This document shows, piece by piece, positions 10,998 through 19,482 of a stretch of DNA of 64,000 nucleotides. Each line of letters starts with the position of its first letter. Within the stretch, counting starts at the first letter, position 1. The stretch spans positions 6,491,001 to 6,555,000 of the forward strand of contig JAEOAD010000005.1 of assembly GCA_036365145.1 (NCBI GenBank), given 5' to 3'. Below the pieces are notes generated by a model that worked only from the letters and a program-made list of their open reading frames with translations, was not told the origin of the DNA and did not search any database. This DNA is from Orientallactaga sibirica (taxonomy: Eukaryota; Chordata; Mammalia; Rodentia; Dipodidae). The position numbers and the translations under genes were made by a program.

Positions 10998-11609
10998 ACT
11001 CCGACCTGAGCATGCGCACCCTGAGCACGCCCAGCCCAGCCTTGATATGTCCACCGACGTTGCCAGGATTTCAGAATGGACGCGGTTCGTCCACCTCGTC
11101 CTCGTCCATCACCGGGGAGACAGTGGCCATGGTGCACTCCCCGCCCCCTACCCGCCTCACGCACCCTCTCATCCGGCTGGCCTGCAGGCCGCAGAAGGAG
11201 CAGGCCAGCATCGACCGGCTCCCGGACCCCTCCATGGTGCACATCTTCTCCTTCCTGCCCACCAACCAGCTGTGCCGCTGCGCGCGCGTCTGCCGCCGCT
11301 GGTACAACCTGGCCTGGGACCCGCGCCTCTGGAGGACTATCCGCCTGACGGGCGACACCATCCACGTGGACCGTGCCCTCAAGGTGCTCACCCGCAGGCT
11401 GTGCCAGGACACCCCCAACGTCTGTCTCATGCTGGAAACGGTCATTGTCAGCGGCTGCCGGAGGCTCACAGACCGAGGCCTCTACACCATTGCGCAGTGC
11501 TGCCCCGAGCTGCGGCGCCTCGAAGTCTCCGGCTGCTACAATATCTCCAACGAGGCCGTCTTCGACGTGGTATCCCTCTGCCCCAACCTGGAGCACTTGG
11601 ACGTGTCAG
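10998..11609 (+). CDS. FBXL7: FBXL7 exon 3: F-box and first leucine-rich repeats
   Basis: FBXL7 is the substrate-recognition subunit of an SCF (SKP1-CUL1-F-box) ubiquitin ligase. Reported substrates include Aurora A and survivin (family knowledge, not seen here). The exon is 612 nt. Its first two bases complete an Asp codon, then SDLSM follows with Met at 11012 (residue 48 on the human scale). The N-terminal part is Ser/Pro/Thr-rich. The F-box spans about 11204-11345 (residues 112-159), starting ASIDRLPD and including FLPTNQLCRCARVCRRWYNLAWD. Leucine-rich repeats of the cysteine-containing type follow, with VSGCRRLTDRGL, then VSGCYNISNEAV, then LEHLDVSG. The exon ends after the first base of a Gly codon (residue 247), followed by a GTAAAT donor. 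It is visibly GC-rich against AT-rich flanks. From memory it differs from human by only a few residues. It is one exon of a longer CDS, so 11012 is not proposed as the translation start. Confidence 0.97.
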
Positions 11610-11615
11610 GTAAAT
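11610..11615 (+). promoter_or_regulatory. FBXL7: Splice donor of FBXL7 exon 3
   Basis: GTAAAT directly follows the first base of a Gly codon. Reading past it gives KWKLTSSQPG, which departs from the known FBXL7 sequence (CSKVTC should follow), so the exon stops here. The intron phase is 1, matching the acceptor at 18084. Confidence 0.9.
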
Positions 11616-11652
11616 GGAAACTGACCTCCTCCCAGCCTGGGCTTTCTTTAAA

Positions 11653-11654
<2 letters not shown>

Positions 11655-11699
<45 letters not shown>
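11655..11699. repeat. (AC)n microsatellite near the exon 3 donor
   Basis: About 22 perfect AC units, starting 45 bp after the GT of the donor. An AT-rich stretch and an antisense B2 follow. Confidence 0.97.
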
Positions 11700-11704
<5 letters not shown>

Positions 11705-11720
11705 TATAATTGTTATATAT

Positions 11721-11903
11721 AATAAAGAGAAGGAGAGGGAGACAGAGAGAATGAATGAGCGTGCAGGGCCTCCAGCCACTGCAAATGAATTCCAGACGCA
11801 TGCACCACCTTCTGCATCTGTCTTACGTGGGTCCTGAGGAATCGAACCTGAGTCCTCTGGCTTTGCAGGAAAGTACCTTAACTGCTAAGCCATCTCTCCA
11901 GCC
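11721..11903 (-). mobile_element. B2-type SINE, antisense
   Basis: AATAAAGAGAAGGAGAGGGAG tail side, CAGGGCCTCCAGCCACTGCA core, and CTAAGCCATCTCTCCAGCC as the reversed head. It adjoins the AC microsatellite. Confidence 0.93.
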
Positions 11904-12472
11904 ATTTCCAAAGTGGTAGAGACATTGCCACCTCTGCAGGGTCCTCTTCTTGCTGGCTACCCAGATGGGTAGTGCTTGGAGAGAAGGCTAATTTTAAAGA
12001 AAAGAGAAAAAAAAAAAAACTCTATGGAATCTGGACCATGGAGGGCAGCAGTAGCCCTTGCATAAAATAATGTCTGCTTCATTCACGAGCTCTAGAGACC
12101 TTGGTCCTTTGTGTCCTTACTATACAGAACGCACATTTATTTCATAGCATCCATAAATAACAAACACCAAAGATCTAATTTACGTAACTGGAAGGAACCA
12201 AATAGCTGTTCAACAAGTAGAGACTTTTGTGCATTCGTTTGCCATTCCTAGAGCCTGTGAAGCATGCTGAGGCTGCAGCATGTCCCTGCATGCATGCTTC
12301 CTTCCCTGTTTTTGGCCTGACCCTGAAAGTCCACGACTGGGGATGAAATGGAGGATGGGAGGCTGTGCTCAGGATGGTTTGCCCTTCCGTAGACCTGGAG
12401 GGAAATAAATCCATCATGGTGATTTGACTGGAATTTTCCCCCACTCTCCTCACCTCTGGGTTAGTTTGATCT
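11904..12472. other. Intronic stretch, unique
   Basis: No repeat except a short A run (12009-12020). No open frame worth calling. Confidence 0.5.
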
Positions 12473-12506
12473 TTTTTTAAAAAAATAGTTTTATTTATGT
12501 ATTTGT

Positions 12507-12541
<35 letters not shown>

Positions 12542-12719
12542 GGAGACAGAGAAAGAGAGAACGGGAGAATAAGTGCACCAGGGCCCCCAGTCACTGCAAA
12601 TGAACTCTAGACGCATGCACCACCTTGTGCATCTGCCTTAAATGGGTCCTGGGGAATTAAACCTGGGTCCTTTGGCTTTATAGGCAACACCTTAACCGCT
12701 AAGCCACCTCTCCAGCCCC
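12473..12719 (-). mobile_element. B2-type SINE, antisense
   Basis: A T-rich tail and a GA tract are followed by CACTGCAAATGAACTCTAGA and CTAAGCCACCTCTCCAGCCCC. TTTGAT at 12465-12470 and 12722-12727 looks like a short or decayed target duplication. Confidence 0.93.
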
Positions 12720-13488
12720 AATTTGATTTCTTTTTAACCATAATCCTCAGTTACAAAGTACCAGGATAAGGTCTTCTGAATCAAGCCTTTCGTTCTTTTA
12801 AAGATGGAAAGCATTGTTGCTTTGCTTGAAAAATCTCTCGGGCAGGAAGAATTAAAGCCCAGAGTCAAACTTTGGCGCCAGACATGGATCCAGCCTGACT
12901 AACAGCCTTTCTTTATCTCAGCCGCTGCACAGGCCAAAGATGAACGTTTGAGAAGTTGAAACGTGTGCATTGCGTTAGGGACTTAAGGAAGTGAAGCAGC
13001 ATGACACGTGACCTGGGGGATGGCAGGGGAGGGGTCAAGAAGTCATCACACTGGTGTCAGGCAAATAAGCAGAATTTGGCATTTACAAGCATCTGAGGTA
13101 AATGATGCCTCCAATGACTCTGAAGTAAATCTGCTCACGGCTTGCTGGCTCTTTCAGAAGCTGATGTCTGAAAATATTTCAGCTGACGGCCCATTATTTT
13201 TTGGCACATTCTTTCCCTTGTAAGAAAGCAACTTGCTTGCCCCCAACTTCAGCTGGCTTCAGGACAAAGCCAGAGTAAGGCTACATTCAGTTAGTCATGA
13301 GCAGTCATTGGTTTTGAGAAACAGGAAACAAGGAGGTTTTTCTTCCCGTTTTCCTCCAAGGAATCATGGAAAGAGAAATTATTGTGGTGGAGACTAGTTT
13401 TCAAACTTTGTGACAGGCAACTCACTTAGCTCTCCCAGCTACGCTAGATGTGTTTTTTTTTTTTTTATTAGTTGAACAATCTCTTTTT
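12720..13488. other. Intronic stretch, unique
   Basis: Mixed sequence, one T run (13451-13466), no recognisable repeat or coding signal. Confidence 0.5.
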
Positions 13489-13715
13489 TTAATTTTGTTG
13501 ATTATTTATTTATTTGAGAACAACAGACAGAGAGAGAAAGAGGCAGATAGATAGAGAATGGGCTTAACAGGGCCTCCAGCCACTGCAAATGAACTCCAGA
13601 TTCCTGCGCCACCTTGTGCGTATGGCTTACGAGGGTACTGGGGAATCGAGCCTTGAACCTGGGTCCTTAGGCTTCACAGGCAAGCAGTTAACCACTAAGC
13701 CATCTCTCCAGCCCC
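13489..13715 (-). mobile_element. B2-type SINE, antisense
   Basis: ATTTATTTATTTGAGAACAA tail side, CACTGCAAATGAACTCCAGA core, ending CTAAGCCATCTCTCCAGCCCC. The duplication TGAACAATCT lies on both sides (near 13474 and 13716). Confidence 0.94.
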
Positions 13716-13823
13716 TGAACAATCTTTTTTATAAGGAAATCTCTTTCTAATTCTAATCATTCTAATTATCTGAGCATGTAATTAACACCTTGTTTTATTT
13801 TCTCAGATTAGAAAATGATTCAT

Positions 13824-13970
13824 GAGGCTGGAAAGATGGCTCAGCAGTTAAAGGGCTTGTTTGCAAAGCAAAGCCTGACAGCCTGGTTTCGATTCCCCAG
13901 CACCCATTTAAAATCAGATGCCCAAAGTGGTGCATGCGATTGGAATTCACTAGTAGTGGTGCTAGGTCCT

Positions 13971-14026
<56 letters not shown>

Positions 14027-14045
14027 ATAAAATAAATACATTTTT
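13824..14045 (+). mobile_element. B2-type SINE, sense half of an inverted pair
   Basis: GAGGCTGGAAAGATGGCTCAGC head, GGTTTCGATTCCCC B-box, and a pure TC tract in place of the usual mixed C/T tract. The tail AATAAAATAAATAC runs straight into the next, opposite B2. Confidence 0.93.
13973..14025. repeat. (TC)n microsatellite inside a B2
   Basis: About 26 TC units, an expansion of the C/T tract normally found near the B2 3' end. Confidence 0.95.
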
Positions 14046-14245
14046 AAATATTTTATTTTTATTTATTTGCAAGAGAGAAAGAGAGCAAGCGAGCCTGGGT
14101 GTGCCAGGGCCTCCAGCCACTGCAAATAAACTCCAGATGCATGCGCCCCCTGTGCATCTGACTAGTGTGGGTCTTGGGAAATCGAACCTGGGTCCTTTGG
14201 CTTTGCAGGCAAACGCCTTCACCACTAAGCCATCCCTCCAGCCCC
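14046..14245 (-). mobile_element. B2-type SINE, antisense half of an inverted pair
   Basis: TTATTTGCAAGAGAGAAAGAG tail side, CCAGGGCCTCCAGCCACTGC, CTAAGCCATCCCTCCAGCCCC. It joins the sense B2 tail to tail with no spacer. Confidence 0.94.
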
Positions 14246-14897
14246 ATACAATTATTTTTAAAGAATTTAATGGTTTATGTTTGGAGTATTCATCTTTGTG
14301 AGAGCTTTCCCAAGCATCCTTCATATAAACTGCAAGTAACTGTGGTCTCTCTCTTGGGGTGCTTTTGATATTCTGAACTGCTAAAACTGCATTGGCTATT
14401 TGGGAAATGTTTGGCTTTCTAGCCTGACTGACCCTTCTCTACCCTTTGATTTACTTCGTCTTGCTAACTGAATGATTCCTCAGCCTAATTTGCAGGTTCA
14501 GATAAATTTGTGCAGCTTCTTGGCAGGTCACCAATGACCTATCATCTACACACAGAGAAACTAGGACAAGGGGAATCTGTGGCTCGTGTAAATCCAGCAA
14601 TTCTGTGGCATATCATAGTCATTTCTTATCTCTGCTCTTGTCACTGAAGCCTTGAATCAACATTCAAGAAACTTAATCTGAGTGTATAAGCCACATGATG
14701 TCACTAAACCAGAGATGCCTCGTCTTTTAAGACTAAAGTTTAAATGAATGGTTTCTAAGGGATTCTCTGTGTCTGTAATATATGAATACACATATCTCAT
14801 AAATAGTACTTATTGAACCAATCTGTTTTCTTTCTAATGCAAACTCAACATGTCTCTAATAACTAGGGACAACCCTAACATTAAAATTATTGATAAG
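14246..14897. other. Intronic stretch, unique
   Basis: No repeat or coding signal seen. Confidence 0.5.
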
Positions 14898-15186
14898 AGG
14901 GTCCTGGAGAGATGACTGAGTGGTTGAGGTGCTTGCCTGTAAAGCCTAAGAACCCATGTTTGACTATACAAGTCCCACTTAAGCCAGGCACACAAGGTGA
15001 CACAAGCACACAAGGTCACACAAGGGTACAAGGTAGCCCATGTGTCTGGAGTTCTAGTGCAATGGCTAGAGGCCCTGGCATGCCAATTCTCTCTCTCTCT
15101 CTTTCTCTCTCTTGCTCACTCTCACTCTTTCACATTAAAAAAAAAAAAAAAGGCCAGTGTGTTGGGCTTGCCTTTAAAAACCAGTG
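14898..15186 (+). mobile_element. B2-type SINE with extra 3' sequence
   Basis: TCCTGGAGAGATGACTGAGTG head and a repeated CACAAGGT motif in the middle (local tandem duplication, about 14990-15030). A C/T tract and an A run follow at 15138-15152. ATTGATAAGA at 14888-14897 and 15187-15196 suggests the insertion includes 34 bp after the A run. Confidence 0.88.
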
Positions 15187-15372
15187 ATTGATAAGAAAAA
15201 ATACAGTAATATTTAGTCTACCAATAATATTTAGTCTACCACAACTGTACTAAAGTAAAATTTGTTGTTGAAATTTGGGACTCACTTTAAAATAATTAAG
15301 GCATATTATATATACTAATATTATGTCCTTCCTGAAGTCCAATAGATTTTTCTAGATATTAAAATGTCAAAA

Positions 15373-15585
15373 GGGGGCTGGAGAGATGGCTTAATGGTTA
15401 AGGAGATTGCCTGCAAAGCCAAAGCACCCAAGTTCCATTCCCCAGGACCCGCATAAGCCAGATGCACAAGGGGGTGCACACATCTGGAGTTTATTTGCAG
15501 CAGCTGGAAGCCCTGGTGTGCCCATTCTCTCTCTATCTGCCTCTTTCTCTCCTCTCTAATAAATAAATAATAATAAAAAAAATTT
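15373..15585 (+). mobile_element. B2-type SINE
   Basis: GGGCTGGAGAGATGGCTTAATG head, TTCCATTCCCCAGGACCCG, CATCTGGAGTTTATTTGCAG, C/T tract and AATAAATAAATAATAATAAA tail. Confidence 0.94.
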
Positions 15586-17029
15586 AAGTAAAAAGGAAAC
15601 TAGAAGCAAGATGCACAGATAAAGGCACTATGTGTCAAAGATATGCAAAAGCACCATAAATAGCAGAGTAAATACAGGCTAATCAAGAGAATGGTCATCT
15701 CAGAAAAAGAAATGTAAAACAAAGGGAGCTTTTAAAGCTAAGCATCTCTCGCAAACCCATGAAGCCCTGTCTCCCCCACCACCCCCAGCAGTGTGGCCCG
15801 CCTCTGAGGAGCCGCAGTTCTGTTTTCCACTTTCCTTTTCTCCTTAAAATTCTTGACTTGGTATCACATGATACTTGAACCCTGTTATTCCCAAGACGTG
15901 CATTTTATCAGTTCCCTGGGCAGCCTTCCAAGAAGAGGAGAAAAGTCCTCAGCAGCTTTGTTGTTCTGCCACTCGCCAGCCTTACATATTGCATGGAGGA
16001 CTGACGCTGCAGAAGTATCTGAAGTGGGGGTCCTGGTTGTAGAGCTGCCACAGGGAGGGTCTGAGAAGAGCTGGAAAATAATGAATTTCATGTGTGTGTG
16101 TGTGTGCGTGGTCTATTAGGTAGTTTATGTGTATGAGTGGTGAATGAAATATGTATAAATATAGGTTTATATAACATATTAATGATAATTGTTTACATTG
16201 ATATGTCTTAATTTTGCTGTATTTATTTTGCACAGTAATATTTCCTGAACTGAAATATTCAAAGAATATTTCATATATTATTTATAATCATATAATAATT
16301 GTACCATGTAGTGAGATTTTATATATATTATATATTAATTTATACACCTGTAGAATTTTAGAGGATTAAGAATGACATTTAGAGAATTATTTAAAGATAC
16401 CTCCCTGAGCATTAATATCCTGGTCTGTAAAATGAGTTAAGAGTTAAAGCCAAAATATTCATCAAAGTACTTTGTCATAGATCAGCACAAATTAGAGGCA
16501 TTTCAATTTAGTCTAAGACAGGCAAGTGTTATTTAATGCAGATGTAGTTAATCTAAAGTCAAAGTCTGTGGATATATAAATTTTGTAACTTTAATTCTGT
16601 CATCTGGTTGACTGTGCAATCCCTCTGTAAATCATTCATTCACTCACCAAACACTGAGTGCATACCACTTATCAACCAACTGTCACACAGACGGGCATGG
16701 ATCAGCCAGTCTTCTACTGAACAGCCGGCATTCAATAGGAAACAGCAAGCCAACAGGTGAATGGATAAACACATAATGCCACTGAAAATGATAAAAATGC
16801 AGAAGTCAGGGAGGAATTGTCTAATAATTGTCATTGTCTTGGAGACCTAAGAAAGTTGAGGATTAACCGTGGAACCTTCTGAGGCTGCTCCTTCTGGAAT
16901 ACACCCAGAGGCTGTAGTGCAGTGGGGCATCTGAGAAATAGCAATGAAGCCTATAGCGTCAGAGGTGAGTACCACATCAGCACATACATGTGTACATATA
17001 ACACACATACTACATATGTGTACATGCAA
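15586..17029. other. Intronic stretch with possible MIR/L2 fragments
   Basis: Mostly unique and AT-rich. GAGCATTAATATCCTGGTCTG followed by TAAAATGAGTTAAG (about 16405-16440) resembles the conserved part of MIR/L2 elements. CATTCATTCACTCACCAAAC (16632 on) resembles a reversed L2 3' end. Both are weak. A short TG tract lies at 16090-16110. Confidence 0.4.
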
Positions 17030-17095
17030 AGAAAGGAGGGAGAAGACAGGAAGGATGGAAGGGAAGAAAGGAAGGAAGAATGAATGAATGAATGA

Positions 17096-17143
<48 letters not shown>

Positions 17144-17171
17144 GGGAGGAAGGAAGGAAGGAAAAGAGAAA

Positions 17172-17203
<32 letters not shown>

Positions 17204-17281
17204 GAAGGAAGGAAAGAAGGAAGGAAGGAAGGAAGGAAGGAAGGAAGGAAGGAAGGAAGGAAGGAAGGAAGGAAGGAAGGG
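17030..17281. repeat. GAAA / GGAA purine microsatellite
   Basis: Composite purine-only tract: GAAA units at about 17093-17140 and 17170-17200, then about 15 uninterrupted GGAA units at about 17218-17280. It lies about 0.8 kb before the last FBXL7 exon. Confidence 0.96.
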
Positions 17282-17548
17282 AGGGGAGAAGAGAAAACCC
17301 AAAACCAAACTCCAACGTGAGGAATGTGGTGCTAAGGGCGTGGTCAAGTTGTCTCTCACATCTCCCTTCCTTGAACCAAGGAGCTCCCAGACCACTGAAG
17401 GGGGCTCCTGAACTTTCCAGCCAAGACAAGATATTCACACACTCAATATCACTTCTTTTTAGCTCCATTGCAGGGGAAATTATGTCCAGTTTTAAGACCA
17501 AATATCACAATTGGTGATGGATCAGTAACTAATTTTGGTATACTTTGA

Positions 17549-17764
17549 TTTTTTTTAATATATTTTATTTATTTGAGAGAGGGAAAGAGGCGGGGGGAGG
17601 GGGAGGGAGAGAATGCGTGTTCCAGTGCCTCCAGCCACTGCAAATGAACTCCAGATGCATGAGCCCCCCTTGTACATCTGGCTTATGTGGGTCCTGGAGA
17701 GTTGAACCAAGATCCTTTGGCTTTGCAGGCAAACGCCTTAACCACTAAGCCATCTCTCCAGCCC
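17549..17764 (-). mobile_element. B2-type SINE, antisense
   Basis: ATATTTTATTTATTTGAGAG tail side, CACTGCAAATGAACTCCAGA, and CTAAGCCATCTCTCCAGCCC end. Confidence 0.95.
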
Positions 17765-17775
17765 TGGTGTTTTTT

Positions 17776-17831
17776 GTTTGTTTGTTTGTTTGTTTGTTTG
17801 TTTGTTTGTTTGTTTGTTTGTTTGTTTGTTT
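17776..17831. repeat. (GTTT)n microsatellite
   Basis: About 14 GTTT units directly after the antisense B2 and about 250 bp before the last exon. On the transcribed RNA it is a U-rich tract. Confidence 0.95.
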
Positions 17832-18064
17832 TTGTAAGTCTGTGAATGCCCTTAAAGACAAACAAGCAGATAGGGAATAGACAAGTAATTCAAGGATCTC
17901 AGAGAAACCTTTTTTTTTTTCCTTGCATGCTTGCTTTGGTGTCTCCATAAGGGTCTTGATAGGAAAGGAGGTCAGCTGGCCAGGCTTGAGGGAAGAGTTC
18001 AGCTTTCCAGTCTTGGCACCGCTGGGACCCAGCTCAGATGGTGACAAGTTGCTCCCTGAGCCTG

Positions 18065-18084
18065 TGTTCTGTGTCTTTGTCCAG
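18065..18084 (+). promoter_or_regulatory. FBXL7: Splice acceptor of last FBXL7 exon
   Basis: A T/G/C-rich stretch ends in TTTGTCCAG at 18084. With this acceptor the split Gly codon becomes G|GG, and C-S-K-V-T-C-I-S-L-T-R follows, exactly as expected after exon 3. An acceptor one base away is not available (no AG), so the frameshift further down cannot be explained by choosing another splice site. Confidence 0.9.
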
Positions 18085-18820
18085 GGTGCTCCAAGGTGAC
18101 GTGTATCAGCTTGACCCGGGAGGCATCCATTAAACTGTCCCGTTGCACGGGAAGCAGATTTCCATCCGCTACCTGGACATGACGGACTGCTTCGTGCTGG
18201 AGGACGAGGGCCTGCACACCATCGCGGCGCACTGCACGCAGCTCACGCACCTGTACCTGCGGCGCTGCGTGCGCCTCACCGACGAGGGCCTCCGCTACCT
18301 GGTCCTCTACTGCCCGTCCATCAAGGAGCTGAGCGTCAGCGATTGCCGCTTCATCAGCGACTTCGGCCTGCGCGAGGTCGCCAAGCTCGAGACCCGCCTG
18401 CGCTACCTGAGCATCGCCCACTGCGGCCGCGTCACCGACGTGGGCGTGCGCTACGTGGCCAAGTTCTGCAGCAAGCTGCGCTACCTCAACGCCAGGGGCT
18501 GCGAGGGCATCACGGACCACGGCGTGGAGTACCTCGCCAAGAACTGCACCAAGCTCAAGTCCCTGGACATCGGCAAGTGCCCTCTGGTCTCGGACACGGG
18601 CCTGGAGTGCCTGGCCCTGAACTGTTTCAACCTTAAGAGGCTGAGCCTCAAGTCGTGCGAGAGCATCACGGGCCAGGGCCTGCAGATCGTGGCCGCCAAC
18701 TGCTTTGACCTGCAGATGCTCAACGTGCAGGACTGCGACGTGTCCGTGGAGGCCCTGCGCTTCGTGAAACGCCACTGCAAACGCTGTGTCATCGAGCACA
18801 CGAACCCTGCCTTCTTCTGA
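18085..18820 (+). CDS. FBXL7: FBXL7 last exon: C-terminal leucine-rich repeats, with a 1-bp frameshift
   Basis: This exon encodes the substrate-binding LRR solenoid of FBXL7 and ends at TGA 18818-18820 after EHTNPAFF. Repeats of about 26 residues recur, for example MTDCFVLEDEGL, LRRCVRLTDEGL, VSDCRFISDFGL, IAHCGRVTDVGV, ARGCEGITDHGV, IGKCPLVSDTGL and LKSCESITGQGL. The first frame runs from CSKVTC to EASIKLS, ending at 18140. The downstream frame starts with PLHGKQIS at 18140. The switch lies in a CCC run where CCCC is expected. Read literally, translation goes off frame and stops at TGA 18180-18182, losing nearly all of these repeats. Adding one base would make the exon exactly 244 codons plus stop, the length needed for a 491-residue protein. 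Everything else in the exon looks intact and conserved, so a sequence error is the simplest explanation. Confidence 0.93.
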
Positions 18821-19193
18821 ACCGGGCATGGCTCCCAAGAGGCGGGGGCAAGGGGGAGGGCGTGTGCGCACACCCACGCGCAATGGTTTGTAAATGCAGC
18901 AATTATGTAAGCGCCTCTCCCTCCACCCCACCCACCCACACACACACACTCCCACACCCACTCATAACAACTCTCTTCCAGAAAGGTTCCTAGGAATCTG
19001 GCTTTTCGTTTTCCTTCATGTCTCATGAGCCACAGAGTTGAAATGAAGGTTTGTGGGGGAGATGGAGGACCAAATTTCTAACACAATCAACTGGTTCTGT
19101 CTGGTTACTTGTAGGCAGGTTTCCCCTCAAAAAGATGTACCTCAGCGGGCCTATTGCAGTATCTTTAGAATTGTGCCTCACTTTTCTCCATTT

Positions 19194-19194
<1 letters not shown>

Positions 19195-19243
<49 letters not shown>
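19195..19243. repeat. (CT)n microsatellite in the FBXL7 3' UTR
   Basis: 24 uninterrupted CT units, 375 bp after the stop codon. It gives a pyrimidine-only RNA stretch of the kind bound by PTB-type proteins (family knowledge). Confidence 0.95.
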
Positions 19244-19247
<4 letters not shown>

Positions 19248-19460
19248 CCAGACACAAGCCACGCACACCCCAGGATCCACACAAGCACCCCACATCCCAC
19301 CCCCAGTGCCGCAGCAGTAGCAACTGACAAACATGGGAATAACAAGGCTCTCCGAATTTGATGGGCACAAGACCCATCCCTCCACCCCCACACCAAGCAA
19401 ACTGTGGTTAAATTAATGTCAGCCCTTTGTGTGTACAAAGAGCTTTCTCAGTCTTTTTTT

Positions 19461-19482
19461 AATAAATAAATGAATAAATAAA
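19461..19482 (+). terminator. Possible proximal polyadenylation signal cluster
   Basis: Overlapping AATAAA hexamers occur at 19461, 19465 and 19473, preceded by a T run and followed by mixed sequence. The cluster also looks like a short A-rich microsatellite, so its use is uncertain. If used, the 3' UTR would be about 0.65 kb. Confidence 0.35.

Larger units (their letters stand above)
11610..18084 (+). other. FBXL7: FBXL7 intron between exon 3 and last exon
   Basis: This 6475 bp phase 1 intron runs from GTAAAT to a TTTGTCCAG acceptor. It holds eight B2 copies in both orientations, an AC microsatellite close to the donor, a TC tract, a GAAA/GGAA tract and a GTTT tract. No coding sequence is supported inside it. 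Confidence 0.92.

Noticed and set aside
10991..11613. Several long frames on both strands overlapping exon 3 (up to 201 codons)
   Set aside because: They are alternate frames of a GC-rich exon. Only the plus frame beginning SDLSMRT matches a known protein with an F-box.
16847..17517. Long Lys/Glu/Arg-rich and Ser/Phe/Leu-rich frames of up to 182 codons on both strands
   Set aside because: They are translations of the GAAA/GGAA microsatellite.
18085..18820. FBXL7 copy as a processed pseudogene because of the frameshift
   Set aside because: Introns, correct splice sites and phases, and otherwise intact conserved coding sequence show this is the genuine locus. One indel is not enough to call decay.
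17999..18961. A 320-codon minus-strand open frame across the whole last FBXL7 exon, with an Ala/Val/Glu-rich periodic sequence
   Set aside because: It is the antisense shadow of GC-rich leucine-rich repeats. Its periodicity mirrors the 26-residue repeat on the other strand, and it runs into a CA-rich tract.
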